64,000 nucleotides of DNA from Mucilaginibacter sp. dw_454 (GTDB lineage Bacteria > Bacteroidota > Bacteroidia > Sphingobacteriales > Sphingobacteriaceae). Of this stretch, positions 7,253 to 16,971 are shown in pieces. The stretch covers positions 930,001 through 994,000 of the forward strand of contig NZ_JAAVVB010000001.1 in assembly GCF_018449775.1 (NCBI RefSeq), read 5' to 3'. Position numbers and translations under genes: made by a program. Under the pieces are notes generated by a model. It saw only the letters and a program-made list of their open reading frames with translations. It was not told where the DNA came from and did not search any database. The stretch's first letter is position 1. The number at the start of each line of letters is the position of its first letter.

Positions 7253-9799
7253 TTGATAAAGATTTCTCGCGCCGCAATATTGGCTATTTTGGCTTTTAGC
7301 CTTACTGCATCGGCACAAAAGAAAAAAGATTATACAGGCTATGTAAACCCTTTTATTGGTACCGGCGGACACGGACACACCTACCCTGGCGCAGTAGTGC
7401 CATTTGGTATGGTTCAGCTAAGCCCTGATACCCGTTTAGAGGGTTGGGACGGCTGTTCGGGTTATCATTATACAGACTCTGTTGTTTATGGGTTTTCGCA
7501 TACGCACTTGAGCGGTACCGGTATTGCCGATTATTGCGATATCCTGTTTATGCCTACTACCGGCAAACCACAGTTTAAAAACACCGATTACAGTTCAGGT
7601 TTTAAAAAGAAAAATGAGTTTGCATCGCCAGGCTACTACAAAACCACGCTGGATAAATATGCTATTGATGTAGAGCTAACGGCTTCCACCCGTGCAGGCA
7701 TGCATCGGTACCACTATCCCTCAACCAGTCAAGCTAATATTATTATCGATCTTAAACACCGCGATGAAGTACTGAACTCATGGGTTGAGATCATTAATGA
7801 TCATGAGATTCGTGGTTACCGCGAATCAAGAAGCTGGGCCAGCGATCAGCACGTGTATTTTTACGCTAAGTTCTCTAAACCCTTTAAATCTTATGGCATA
7901 GCGATTAATGACCAGCTGCAGGAAGGTTTGAAAAAAGCTAAGGGTAAGAATCTTAAATTGTATATCCGGTTTGATAACCCGGGGCAGGTAATTTCTAAAG
8001 TTGGTATCTCTGCGGTTAGTGCCGATGGCGCCTTGAAAAATTTAAATGCCGAAATGCCTGATTTTGATTTCAAAAAGGTACAAAAAGCGGCAAAAAACCA
8101 GTGGATTGAGGCCTTAGCAAAAATTGAGGTTGAAGGTGGTTCGCCGGAAGTAAAAGAAGAAGAGCAAATGTCGGCAGAGGCGATGAATGGCTATGGAAGA
8201 CGTTCGGGTAAAAAACAGGCACCGGTTGATTATGGCAAAATCAAAAGAACTATATTTTATACCGCTTTGTACCACACCATGTTATCGCCTAATATTTATA
8301 GCGATGTTGATGGTCAGTATCGTGGAATGGATCAGAAAATACACACAGCCGATGGCTTTACTTATTATACCGTATTTTCTTTGTGGGACACCTTTCGGGC
8401 CGAGCATCCGTTGATGGCGTTGATCGACAAAAAGCGTACGCTTGATTTTATCAAAACTTTCCTGGCTATGTATGATCAGCAAGGATTGCTGCCTATCTGG
8501 TCGCTGGCTTCTAATGAAACATATTGTATGATCGGTAACCACTCCATCCCCGTTATTGTTGATGCTTATGCTAAAGGTATCCGCGATTTTAATGCAGAGA
8601 AAGCTTTGGATGCCATGAAAGCATCCGTTAACAGAAATCAATTTGGTCTTGACATATACCGCAAAAACGGCGCTGATTTAGCCGATAACGATAAAGAATC
8701 CGTATCAAAAACATTAGAATATGCTTACGACGATTGGTGTATTGCCCAATTTGCCAAAATGCTGAATAAGCCGGTCGACTATAATGAATACATTCAACGG
8801 GCACAATATTGGAAGAATGTACAGGATAAAGAAACCGGGTTTGTGCGGCCTCGCATCAACGGAGCCTGGCTTACCCCTTTCGACCCTAATGAGATTAGCC
8901 ATAACTATGTTGAAGGTAATGCCTGGCAATACTCTTTCCTTGCGCCACAGGACGTTAATGGCTTGATTACCCGCATGGGCGGCAAAGCAAGTTTTAGCGC
9001 CAAGTTGAACGAACTGTTTACTACTACTGCCCCATTAACCGGCATCGAACAACCGGATGTTAGCGGACTGATTGGCCAGTATGCGCATGGTAATGAGCCA
9101 AGCCACCACATGGCCTATCTGTTTAATTTTACTGACGATGCCGATAAAACGCAGTTCTTTGTCAACAAGATCATGAGCGAGCAGTACACTGACAAACCCG
9201 ACGGACTTGCCGGTAATGATGATTGCGGGCAGATGTCGGCCTGGTATGTCATGAGTGCTTTGGGGATCTATAATATTGCGCCCAGCCAGCAACAGTTCCA
9301 GATTGGTTTACCGCAGTTTGAAAGCGCAGTGATAAATTTAGAAAACGGTAAAAAGTTTACCATTTTAAATTCGGGCACTTCGGTGGCACGCAATAATATC
9401 TATTTGCAAGGCATCAACCTTAATAAAAAAGTCTATAACAAGCTGTATTTAACTTATGATGATATTGCCAACGGCGGCGAGTTTGAGGTTTTTACGGGCA
9501 GATTAGCTAACAAAATGTTTATGCAGGATTTGGAGAAATCTACTTCAGCGATTACGGATAATCTGATTGTGCCCAATCCAACTATCACTCTGCTTAAAAC
9601 TTTTGCTCCGCCCACACAAGCAGAGATCAAAAGTAATGACCTGGATGCGGATGTACTTTATTATACCATAGATGGTTCGACACCGAACACGTCATCAACA
9701 ATATACAGCAAAACCATACCTGTGATATCAAAAATGACCATCAAAGCTATCGCCGTAAAAAACGGCAAATCAAGTTTTGTAACAGAAGCGCATTACTAA
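7253..9799 (+). CDS. GH92 family glycoside hydrolase, alpha-1,2-mannosidase type
   Basis: An 848-residue exported protein with the Bacteroidota GH92 signatures: NPFIGTGGHGHTYPGA (about 32-47), PFGMVQLSPDT, GFSHTHLSGTG, FSLWDTFRAEHPL in the middle, and GNDDCGQMSAWYVMSALG near 655-672. GH92 enzymes are calcium-dependent inverting exo-alpha-mannosidases acting on N-glycan or fungal mannan side chains. The last 80 residues (YYTIDGSTPN...) match a chitobiase/beta-hexosaminidase C-terminal (CHB_HEX_C_1) beta-sandwich. The start is a TTG at 7253: an in-frame stop at 7238 excludes a longer form, and the signal peptide ending in TASAQ directly follows. Specificity for alpha-1,2 linkages is family knowledge, not seen. 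Confidence 0.92.
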   Translation: MIKISRAAILAILAFSLTASAQKKKDYTGYVNPFIGTGGHGHTYPGAVVPFGMVQLSPDTRLEGWDGCSGYHYTDSVVYGFSHTHLSGTGIADYCDILFMPTTGKPQFKNTDYSSGFKKKNEFASPGYYKTTLDKYAIDVELTASTRAGMHRYHYPSTSQANIIIDLKHRDEVLNSWVEIINDHEIRGYRESRSWASDQHVYFYAKFSKPFKSYGIAINDQLQEGLKKAKGKNLKLYIRFDNPGQVISKVGISAVSADGALKNLNAEMPDFDFKKVQKAAKNQWIEALAKIEVEGGSPEVKEEEQMSAEAMNGYGRRSGKKQAPVDYGKIKRTIFYTALYHTMLSPNIYSDVDGQYRGMDQKIHTADGFTYYTVFSLWDTFRAEHPLMALIDKKRTLDFIKTFLAMYDQQGLLPIWSLASNETYCMIGNHSIPVIVDAYAKGIRDFNAEKALDAMKASVNRNQFGLDIYRKNGADLADNDKESVSKTLEYAYDDWCIAQFAKMLNKPVDYNEYIQRAQYWKNVQDKETGFVRPRINGAWLTPFDPNEISHNYVEGNAWQYSFLAPQDVNGLITRMGGKASFSAKLNELFTTTAPLTGIEQPDVSGLIGQYAHGNEPSHHMAYLFNFTDDADKTQFFVNKIMSEQYTDKPDGLAGNDDCGQMSAWYVMSALGIYNIAPSQQQFQIGLPQFESAVINLENGKKFTILNSGTSVARNNIYLQGINLNKKVYNKLYLTYDDIANGGEFEVFTGRLANKMFMQDLEKSTSAITDNLIVPNPTITLLKTFAPPTQAEIKSNDLDADVLYYTIDGSTPNTSSTIYSKTIPVISKMTIKAIAVKNGKSSFVTEAHY

Positions 9800-9811
9800 C
9801 GTCTTTTAAGC

Positions 9812-10150
9812 ATGGCTTATAATGAAAATTTAGCTAACCGAATCCGTGAGTCTCTTGTCGATCATGGGATTGAGGATGTCGAAGAGAAGAAAATGTTTCG
9901 CGGCTTATGTTTTATGGTGAATGGCAAGATGTGTGTTTGCGCCAGCGCCGACGAATTATTTTGCCGCATAGGGCCAGAATATAAAGAGGCTTTGGAACTG
10001 AATGGCGTGCGCGGCATGATTCGTAACGGTAAAGTGCTGAAAGACTTTGTGTATGTGAGCCCCGACATCATCAAAACAAAAAAAGAATTTGATAGTTGGA
10101 TTGAAAAAACGCTGGCGTTTAATAAATTTGCCCGCGCTACCAAAAAATAA
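9812..10150 (+). CDS. TfoX/Sxy N-terminal domain protein
   Basis: A 112-residue cytoplasmic protein consisting only of the TfoX N-terminal domain: the KKMFRGLCFMVNGKMCVCAS block (residues about 27-46), FCRIGPE, and RGMIRNGKVLKDFVYV are typical. In gamma-proteobacteria the two-domain TfoX/Sxy activates competence genes, but the stand-alone N-terminal domain in Bacteroidota has no established role. It begins 12 bases after the GH92 stop and may be co-transcribed with it. A hairpin follows at 10153-10195. Confidence 0.85.
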   Translation: MAYNENLANRIRESLVDHGIEDVEEKKMFRGLCFMVNGKMCVCASADELFCRIGPEYKEALELNGVRGMIRNGKVLKDFVYVSPDIIKTKKEFDSWIEKTLAFNKFARATKK

Positions 10151-10152
10151 AG

Positions 10153-10195
10153 CTTTAAATTTTGGCAGTGGCTACTCCTCTCCTAAAATTTAAAG
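10153..10195 (+). terminator. Possible terminator hairpin
   Basis: An 11-bp perfect inverted repeat (CTTTAAATTTT at 10153-10163, AAAATTTAAAG at 10185-10195) starts three bases after the stop of the TfoX-N gene. It is AT-rich and its loop is 21 bases, and no clear T-tract follows, so its strength as a terminator is doubtful. Confidence 0.35.
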
Positions 10196-10232
10196 GTTAA
10201 AATTGCGTTGTTACCTATTTAAAAACCGGCTA

Positions 10233-10240
10233 TAATTTTG
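10233..10240 (+). promoter_or_regulatory. Possible Bacteroidota -7 box (TAATTTTG)
   Basis: TAATTTTG matches the Bacteroidota -7 consensus TAnnTTTG and lies 26 bases before the ATG of the class A PBP gene. A TTG that could be the -33 element is present upstream but its spacing (22 bases) is longer than usual, so confidence is low. Confidence 0.3.
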
Positions 10241-10266
10241 AGCCAATAAATTTACATCTTTACCGA

Positions 10267-12582
10267 ATGTTCAGACGGATAAAAAACCAATACCTGAGAT
10301 ACTTTGTCATCTTTGTCTACGCTATAATCATCTTCTTTTGCGCTATCGAGCTAAACTTTTTGTGGCTCTTCGGTTACTCGCCGGATATGACGGATATTAA
10401 AAGCCCGAGCATGTCTGTTGGTTCGCAGGTTTATGCTGCCGACGGAAAGTTGCTTGGCGAATATTATCACGAGAACCGTTCGCCTGTCGAGTTTAAAGAG
10501 ATCTCACCAAGCGTTATCAACGCGCTGGTAGCTACCGAAGATGTCCGTTTTTACAAGCATGGCGGTGTTGATTTTTATTCGTTCGTCACCAGTATTCTTT
10601 CCACCGCCAAAGGCGATAAACGCGGCGGTAGTACTATTACGCAGCAATTAGCTAAAAACCTGTTTGCTACGCGTAAACGTAAATCACAGGGCTTTTTACG
10701 GCATATACCAGTGGTACGCACCTTGATATCGAAATGTAAGGAATGGTTAACTGCTTACAAGATTGAGCATATCTATAGCAAACAAGAAATTCTGACTTTA
10801 TATCTGAATACCGTTCCGTTTGGCAACAACTCCTTCGGTATAAAAACAGCTACTTTAAAATTCTTTGATAAAACGCCTAATGAGGTAACGCCATCTGAAG
10901 CTGCCACGCTAATTGGAATGCTTAAAGGTACATCAACTTATAATCCCATTAATAACCCCGATAGAGCTGTCGAGCGCCGTAATACGGTATTAAGCCAAAT
11001 GGCAAAAGCTAGTTATTTAAGCAAAGCCGATTTTGACAAATATTCAGCCTTGCCATTAGGCCTTAACTTAAGCTATGTTGAGGATGACTCGCATGGTGAT
11101 TCGTATATCCGCGAAGCGGTTGAGCGTTGGTTAAAGAAATGGTGTAAGGACAATGATTATGATCTATACGAAGATGGCTTAAAGATCTATACTACCATTG
11201 ATTCCCGCTTGCAGGAATATGCGGAAGAAGCGGTTGCCGAAAAAATGCAGATGCTGCAAAAACGTTTTTATAGCATCTGGGGTAAGAAAAACCCATGGCG
11301 CGATTCGAAAGGTAATGAGATCAAAGATTTTATACTAAAAAATGAGCAAAAGCTGCCCATTTACAAAATGCTATTGGCGAAATATCACGGCGATACTATC
11401 CAAGTAAAACATTACTTTGAAACGCCCAAGCGCATGAAGGTATTTACCTGGAAAGGCGAGCAAGATACCACCTTTTCTACTGTCGACTCCATTAAATACT
11501 ACGCACGTATATTGAACACCGGTATGATGACCATCGAGCCATCAAGCGGCAAAATTAAAGTTTGGGTAGGCGGTATCAACCATAAATACTTTAATTACGA
11601 CCACGTAAACCAGGCTAAACGCCAGGCAGGTTCAACCTTTAAGCCATTTGCTTATTTAACAGCATTGGATAATGGCTACACCCCTTGCGATAAATTTACA
11701 GATCAACCGGTTTCTATTAAATATACCGATGGCGGTAAAGAACAAGTTTGGGCGCCAAATAATGCCGATTTTAAGTTTAGCTACCAGGAAATGTCATTGC
11801 GTTGGGCCATGGGTAAATCTGTAAACTCTATTACCGCTCAATTAACAGAAAAAGTTGGTTGGGATAAGATTGTGGAATATGCGCACAAGGTTGGTATTGA
11901 AAGTCCCTTAAAAGCTGTTCCTTCGGTTTCCCTTGGGTCAAACGATGTTTCTGTTTATGAGATGGTGCGTGCTTACAGTACTTTCCTGAACAAAGGCCAG
12001 AAGATCGATCCACTGTTGGTGACAAAGATAACTGACCATGATGGCAACGTTATCCAGGAGTTTGCCGTAAAGACAGAGCAGGTAATTAGCCAGGAGGTAG
12101 CCTGGTTAATGTTATATATGTTTAGAGGTGGTATGGAAGAACCGGGCGGTACATCGCAGGCTTTATGGGAATATCCCGGTCTTTGGAAAAAAGACAATCA
12201 GATTGGCGGTAAAACAGGTACTTCGTCAGACTATGTGGATGGCTGGTATATGGGTATTACTAAAGACCTGGTGACCGGCATTTGGGTTGGCGCAGACGAC
12301 AGAAGCGTACACTTTACCACTTCAGAAAGCGGCGAAGGCTCGCATACTGCACTACCTATTTTTGGCAGTTTTATGCAGCGTGTTTATGCTGATAAGGAAT
12401 CGGGCTATACTTACGGGCCGTTTCCAAGGCCATGGGTTAAGATTACTAAAAGTTACGATTGCCCGTCGCCCCATATTAAAACAGACACTACGGCTACGGA
12501 TAGTTTAACCGCACCCATAGATACATTAAACCCACCGGGAGGCTTACCTCCGGATGCAAACCCTACAGGAACTAACCAGTAA
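10267..12582 (+). CDS. Class A penicillin-binding protein (PBP1A-type transglycosylase/transpeptidase)
   Basis: A 771-residue bifunctional peptidoglycan synthase. One membrane anchor lies at residues 12-36. The glycosyltransferase domain shows ATEDVRFYKHGG with catalytic E91, GGSTITQQLAKNLF (120-133) and KQEILTLYLN (172-181). The transpeptidase domain shows S456-T-F-K459, S518-V-N520 and K649-T-G-T-S. It polymerises lipid II into glycan strands and cross-links peptide stems on the periplasmic side of the inner membrane. The C-terminal 40 residues are Pro/Thr-rich and probably disordered. It is followed 47 bases later by the large peptidase-MA gene on the same strand. Confidence 0.95.
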   Translation: MFRRIKNQYLRYFVIFVYAIIIFFCAIELNFLWLFGYSPDMTDIKSPSMSVGSQVYAADGKLLGEYYHENRSPVEFKEISPSVINALVATEDVRFYKHGGVDFYSFVTSILSTAKGDKRGGSTITQQLAKNLFATRKRKSQGFLRHIPVVRTLISKCKEWLTAYKIEHIYSKQEILTLYLNTVPFGNNSFGIKTATLKFFDKTPNEVTPSEAATLIGMLKGTSTYNPINNPDRAVERRNTVLSQMAKASYLSKADFDKYSALPLGLNLSYVEDDSHGDSYIREAVERWLKKWCKDNDYDLYEDGLKIYTTIDSRLQEYAEEAVAEKMQMLQKRFYSIWGKKNPWRDSKGNEIKDFILKNEQKLPIYKMLLAKYHGDTIQVKHYFETPKRMKVFTWKGEQDTTFSTVDSIKYYARILNTGMMTIEPSSGKIKVWVGGINHKYFNYDHVNQAKRQAGSTFKPFAYLTALDNGYTPCDKFTDQPVSIKYTDGGKEQVWAPNNADFKFSYQEMSLRWAMGKSVNSITAQLTEKVGWDKIVEYAHKVGIESPLKAVPSVSLGSNDVSVYEMVRAYSTFLNKGQKIDPLLVTKITDHDGNVIQEFAVKTEQVISQEVAWLMLYMFRGGMEEPGGTSQALWEYPGLWKKDNQIGGKTGTSSDYVDGWYMGITKDLVTGIWVGADDRSVHFTTSESGEGSHTALPIFGSFMQRVYADKESGYTYGPFPRPWVKITKSYDCPSPHIKTDTTATDSLTAPIDTLNPPGGLPPDANPTGTNQ

Positions 12583-12629
12583 CAAATAATTAACGTCTAT
12601 TTATTAATTTAGCGGCGAGGTATACATTC

Positions 12630-15600
12630 ATGAATAAGAGCTACTCCCCTATATATAAATCGACTAAACGTTGGTTCGTGCTCATTGGCTTAATTGGCAT
12701 GCTGCTTTGTAGTGTGGTAGCAAATGCGCAGTATTTTGGTCAAAATAAAGTACGATACAAGAACCTTAAGTTCAAAGTTTATAAAACCCCGCATTTCGAG
12801 TTATATTATTATATAAAAAATGATAGTATGATCAAGCGTTTTGCGCAAGAGGCCGAACTGTGGTATACGCTTCATCAGCAGGTTTTCAGGGATACTTTTC
12901 GTAAGGCTAATCCAATTATCCTTTACGCTAATCATCCCGATTTTCAGCAAACTACTGCTATTGACGGTGAGATAGACGTGGGTACCGGCGGTATTACCGA
13001 GGGCTTAAAAAACAGGGTGGTTATGCCGGTAATGGAAAACAACCAGATGACCCGTCACGTAATTGGTCACGAGTTGGTGCATGCTTTTCAGTATCATATC
13101 CTATTGGGACACGAGGATAACACCTACGAGAATATCAATAATCTGCCGCTTTGGATGATTGAAGGTATGGCCGAATATCTTTCACTCGGTAAAAACGATT
13201 CGTACACCGCGATGTGGATGCGTGATGCTTACCTGAACCATGATATCCCAACGGTTAAAGATCTTACCGAGAGTAATAAGTACTTCCCCTACCGTTATGG
13301 TGAAGCTTTCTGGAGCTTTATCGGTTCAACTTATGGTGATACGATCATTACGCCTTTCTTTAAAAACACGGCTCGCTTTGGCCTGGCTTATGGTGTAAGG
13401 CGCACTTTTGGTTATGATGATAAAACACTTTCCAAGCTCTGGAAAAATTCTATTGAGGCTACTTATAAGCCTTTTCTGAAAGACACCGTACAGAAACCTG
13501 TTGGCCAGTTAGTAATTGACGACAAAAATTCGGGTAAGATGAATGTGGCACCTGCCATAAGCCCGGACGGTAAATATCTGGCCTTTTTATCTGAGAAAAA
13601 TCTGTTTACGATTGATCTTTTCCTGGCCGATGCTAAAACCGGTACAGTTATTAAAAAGCTAACCAGTAAAGTGTCTAACACTCATATTGATGAGTTTAAT
13701 TTCATCGAGTCGGCAGGTACCTGGTCGCCGGATGGAAAGAAATTTGCGTTTAGCGTATTTAACAAAGGCCGCAACCGTATGTTGGTGGTAGAAGTGCCGA
13801 GTGGCCGAATATTGCAGGACCTATCTATGGGTAAAGCTGAGCAATTTAGTAACCTATCCTGGTCGCCGGATGGCAGTCAAATCGTTTTTCAGGGATTATC
13901 AGAGGGTCAAGGTGATTTGTACCTGTACAACTTCGGCACAAAAAAAGTTAGCCAGCTAACCAACGATAAATATTCAGATTATCAGCCAAGCTTTTCTCGC
14001 GATGGTAAAAAAATTGTTTTTTCGAGTGATCGCGGGACTTATGATAAAACATTGTCGCAGGATATTACTTTCAATTTAGCCGAATATGATCTGGCTACCG
14101 GCAAAACAACAGATATACCGGTATTTAATAAGGCCAATAATTTGAATCCGCAATATTCTTCGGACGGCACTCAGATTTACTTTTTGTCAAATAGGGATGG
14201 TTTCCGCAACATGTACCGTTATACCATCGCCACCGGCAAGTTAGAACAGATGACTGATCTATTCACCGGCATTTGCGGTATCACGGAGTTTTCGCCGGCC
14301 TTAAGCATCTCGGCCAATAATGATATTGTTTACTCTTATTATCGCGCTCAAAAATATTCGCTGTATAATGCTAAGGCAACCGACTTTACGCCGGTAACAG
14401 TTGAGCCGGGTCATACTAACTTTGATGCAGCTATGTTGCCACCCATGCGTGGCGTTGGGGTCGACTTAATTAACTCCAACCTGAACAATTACCTGGCCTA
14501 TCAAAAAATACCGGCAGATTCTATTAAAAATCAACCATATAAACCCAAATTTAAGTTAGATTACCTGGCTAGCAGTGGTATTGGCGCCTCAGTAAGTTCA
14601 TTCGGAACCGGATTAGCCAGCGGCGTACAAGGCGTGTTTAGTGACATCCTGGGCCGAAACCAAATCTACGCTGGTTTAGCTATCAATGGTGAGATCTATG
14701 ATTTTGGCGGACAGGTGGAATATATTAACCAAACCGGCCGCTGGAATTTTGGTGGTGGCATTTCGCACATCCCTTATCAGTTTGCTAATTACAGCGTTGT
14801 CGCTACCACGCAAAACGTCAACGGTAAAAACATACCGGTTACTGATGAGCGTTACGACATTATCCGCATTTTCCAGGACCAGGCGTCGGTGTTTACCTCC
14901 TACCCGCTTTCTAAATCAACCCGGGTCGAATTTGGTACCGGTGCATCTCAATACTATTATCGGGTAGATAGATACAGTACATTGTATGACACTACGGGTA
15001 ATGTGGTGAGTTATACTAAAAACCATATATCTAACGCAGATTATAATGCCGACCAAACTAACAACGGTACGCAATTAAGGCCATTTACAGTATTTAATGT
15101 TAATACGGCCTTGGTTGGCGATAATTCCTTTTTCGGTGTTGCTTCCCCGCTTAATGGTTTCCGTTATCGTGTAGAAGCCGAATACGACTTTGGTACCTAT
15201 CAATTTTTTGCACCTACCGTTGATGTACGCAAATACGTACGTGCAGCTCCATTTACTTTTGCAGCGCGTTTATATGGTTATGCCCGTTTGGGTAATTCTA
15301 ATGGCTTATATCCGCTGTATATCGGCTATCCATTCCTCATCAGAGGTTATGAGGCTCAGACCTTTTATAATGGCAATGGCAAACCAAGCAATGGCTTTAC
15401 TATTGATCAATTATCGGGTACGCGCACTGCTATAGCCAACTTCGAGGTTCGTTTGCCATTTACCGGCCCGGAGAAACTATCGACTATCAAGTCGAAATTT
15501 TTCTTCTCAGAGCTAAACTTCTTCTTTGATGCAGGTTTAGCCTGGAACCAGGGTAACCAGGTAAAATTCCAAATGGCGCCGGATAGAACTGGTACCGATG

Positions 15601-15776
15601 CAAATGGCAATGGCGTTTACAACACAAACCAACATGTGCCGGCATTAAGTACCGGTATATCTTTACGTGTTAATGTATTTGGCTACTTTGTATTGGAGCC
15701 TTATTTGGCTGTTCCGTTTAACCGTAATGACGTTACCAAACCTGTGTTTGGATTAGGATTTACGCCGGGATGGTAA
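12630..15776 (+). CDS. Peptidase MA-like / PD40 propeller / outer-membrane barrel fusion protein
   Basis: A 1048-residue exported protein with three parts. After a signal peptide (ending near ANAQ, residue 34) comes a gluzincin-like peptidase domain with H147-E-L-V-H151 and a downstream glutamate in WMIEGMAEYLS (E178), the zinc-binding layout of the peptidase MA family. Residues about 245-590 hold repeated WSPDGxxIVF-type PD40/TolB blades (for example ISPDGKYLAF, WSPDGKKFAF, FSRDGKKIVF). The last 400 residues alternate aromatic and glycine-rich strands (YRVEAEYDFGTY..., FLIRGYEAQTF, and a C-terminal FGLGFTPGW) like an Omp85/D15-type barrel. It is likely an outer-membrane protein with a periplasmic or surface protease head. 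No substrate is known; a TAATTTAG box at 12605-12612 may be its promoter. Confidence 0.82.
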   Translation: MNKSYSPIYKSTKRWFVLIGLIGMLLCSVVANAQYFGQNKVRYKNLKFKVYKTPHFELYYYIKNDSMIKRFAQEAELWYTLHQQVFRDTFRKANPIILYANHPDFQQTTAIDGEIDVGTGGITEGLKNRVVMPVMENNQMTRHVIGHELVHAFQYHILLGHEDNTYENINNLPLWMIEGMAEYLSLGKNDSYTAMWMRDAYLNHDIPTVKDLTESNKYFPYRYGEAFWSFIGSTYGDTIITPFFKNTARFGLAYGVRRTFGYDDKTLSKLWKNSIEATYKPFLKDTVQKPVGQLVIDDKNSGKMNVAPAISPDGKYLAFLSEKNLFTIDLFLADAKTGTVIKKLTSKVSNTHIDEFNFIESAGTWSPDGKKFAFSVFNKGRNRMLVVEVPSGRILQDLSMGKAEQFSNLSWSPDGSQIVFQGLSEGQGDLYLYNFGTKKVSQLTNDKYSDYQPSFSRDGKKIVFSSDRGTYDKTLSQDITFNLAEYDLATGKTTDIPVFNKANNLNPQYSSDGTQIYFLSNRDGFRNMYRYTIATGKLEQMTDLFTGICGITEFSPALSISANNDIVYSYYRAQKYSLYNAKATDFTPVTVEPGHTNFDAAMLPPMRGVGVDLINSNLNNYLAYQKIPADSIKNQPYKPKFKLDYLASSGIGASVSSFGTGLASGVQGVFSDILGRNQIYAGLAINGEIYDFGGQVEYINQTGRWNFGGGISHIPYQFANYSVVATTQNVNGKNIPVTDERYDIIRIFQDQASVFTSYPLSKSTRVEFGTGASQYYYRVDRYSTLYDTTGNVVSYTKNHISNADYNADQTNNGTQLRPFTVFNVNTALVGDNSFFGVASPLNGFRYRVEAEYDFGTYQFFAPTVDVRKYVRAAPFTFAARLYGYARLGNSNGLYPLYIGYPFLIRGYEAQTFYNGNGKPSNGFTIDQLSGTRTAIANFEVRLPFTGPEKLSTIKSKFFFSELNFFFDAGLAWNQGNQVKFQMAPDRTGTDANGNGVYNTNQHVPALSTGISLRVNVFGYFVLEPYLAVPFNRNDVTKPVFGLGFTPGW

Positions 15777-15793
15777 TTATTAAACATTAAGCT

Positions 15794-16423
15794 ATGTTTA
15801 GGGTTATAAGGGTAATGAGAAATTTGATTTTTACTGTAATACTTTTAATGGGCAGCTTAGGGGCATTTGCTCAAACTATAACGAAAGTTGATACGTCGGC
15901 CAAAAGCGTAAAATATACGCAGCCGGTGTTAATTAATAACGAAGGCTCGAAAATGGTAAAAACAATTGATGCGGAAGGAAACATCCGTATTTCGCCTGAG
16001 TTTTCAAGTTTTTACCGGGTTATAAATATTGGCCATTTTGTTGAAACCATTCGCAGCCGTGGCCCGCTAACGGTGTTTGCACCAGATAATGCTGCTTTCG
16101 CAAAAATTTCTCCCGGTAGGCTCGATTCGTTGCTGATGAGTACCCGGGAGCCAGATTTAATTGCCATGCTTAGTTACCATGTTATACCCGGCGTATTGAA
16201 GGCGAAAGATATCATCAATCAAATAAATGCTAATAAAGGTACCGCCACTTTTACTACACTAACCGGAAATAAGCTAATGGCAAAGTTGGACGCAAATAGA
16301 AATATTGTATTGATTGACGAGCAAGGCGGACAAAGTGTAATCAGCAAGTTTGATATCCAACAAGATAACGGCGTGATGCATTTTGTAACAGCCGTACTTT
16401 TCCCTAAATTCAAAGAAATATAA
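15794..16423 (+). CDS. Fasciclin (FAS1) domain protein, secreted
   Basis: A 209-residue protein with a signal peptide ending near GAFAQ and one FAS1 domain (residues about 68-207). The H1 motif RGPLTVFAPDNAAFAKI and the H2-like region near VIDEQ/SKFDIQQDNGVMHFVTAVLFP are typical. FAS1 domains mediate adhesion or small-molecule binding at the cell surface. A second ATG at 15815 would give a more usual signal peptide length, so the true start may be there. It lies 17 bases after the barrel-protein gene and may share its transcript. Confidence 0.85.
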   Translation: MFRVIRVMRNLIFTVILLMGSLGAFAQTITKVDTSAKSVKYTQPVLINNEGSKMVKTIDAEGNIRISPEFSSFYRVINIGHFVETIRSRGPLTVFAPDNAAFAKISPGRLDSLLMSTREPDLIAMLSYHVIPGVLKAKDIINQINANKGTATFTTLTGNKLMAKLDANRNIVLIDEQGGQSVISKFDIQQDNGVMHFVTAVLFPKFKEI

Positions 16424-16494
16424 GTTAGCAATAGGCTGACAAACCTAGTGAACTATATTTCCGTAGTTTATTTATAATCTAAATAACTACCGAA

Positions 16495-16971
16495 ATGAAA
16501 AGATCAATTTTAGCAATAGCATTACTATTTATAATAAGCGCAATAGGATGTCAAAATAGTGATGGTCAAACCAATGCTAAACGACTGAGCAAACCTGCTG
16601 CAGAGTGGAAAAAAGTATTAAGCCCCAATGCTTATCACATTATGGTTGAAAGTGGCACCGAACCACCCTACCACAACGAATACTACGATAACCATCAAAA
16701 AGGTGTCTACGTAAGTGCTGCTACCGGCGAGGTGCTATTTTCGTCGGATGATAAGTATGACAGCGGCACCGGCTGGCCTAGCTTTGTTAAGCCGGTGGAC
16801 ATGAAAAAGATAAAAATAGTAACCGACAATAGCTTCGGCGAAACCCGCGACGAGGTTATTGAGCGCAGCACCGGCTTACACCTGGGCCACGTATTTGACG
16901 ACGGCCCTGCAGACAGAGGCGGTAAACGATATTGCATGAACTCGGGCGCGCTAAAGTTTATTAAGAAATAG
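16495..16971 (+). CDS. msrB: Peptide-methionine (R)-S-oxide reductase, lipoprotein form
   Basis: A 158-residue MsrB with an N-terminal lipoprotein signal (lipobox ending at Cys19 in SAIGC), so it acts outside the cytoplasm repairing oxidised methionine in exported proteins. The SGTGWPSF block, GLHLGHVFDDGP and the catalytic cysteine in RYCMNS are clear. The four zinc-binding cysteines of the common MsrB form are absent: the usual CxxC site reads VSAATG here, so this is a zinc-free type. Its 3' end overlaps the convergent GIY-YIG gene by 11 bases. Confidence 0.92.
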   Translation: MKRSILAIALLFIISAIGCQNSDGQTNAKRLSKPAAEWKKVLSPNAYHIMVESGTEPPYHNEYYDNHQKGVYVSAATGEVLFSSDDKYDSGTGWPSFVKPVDMKKIKIVTDNSFGETRDEVIERSTGLHLGHVFDDGPADRGGKRYCMNSGALKFIKK

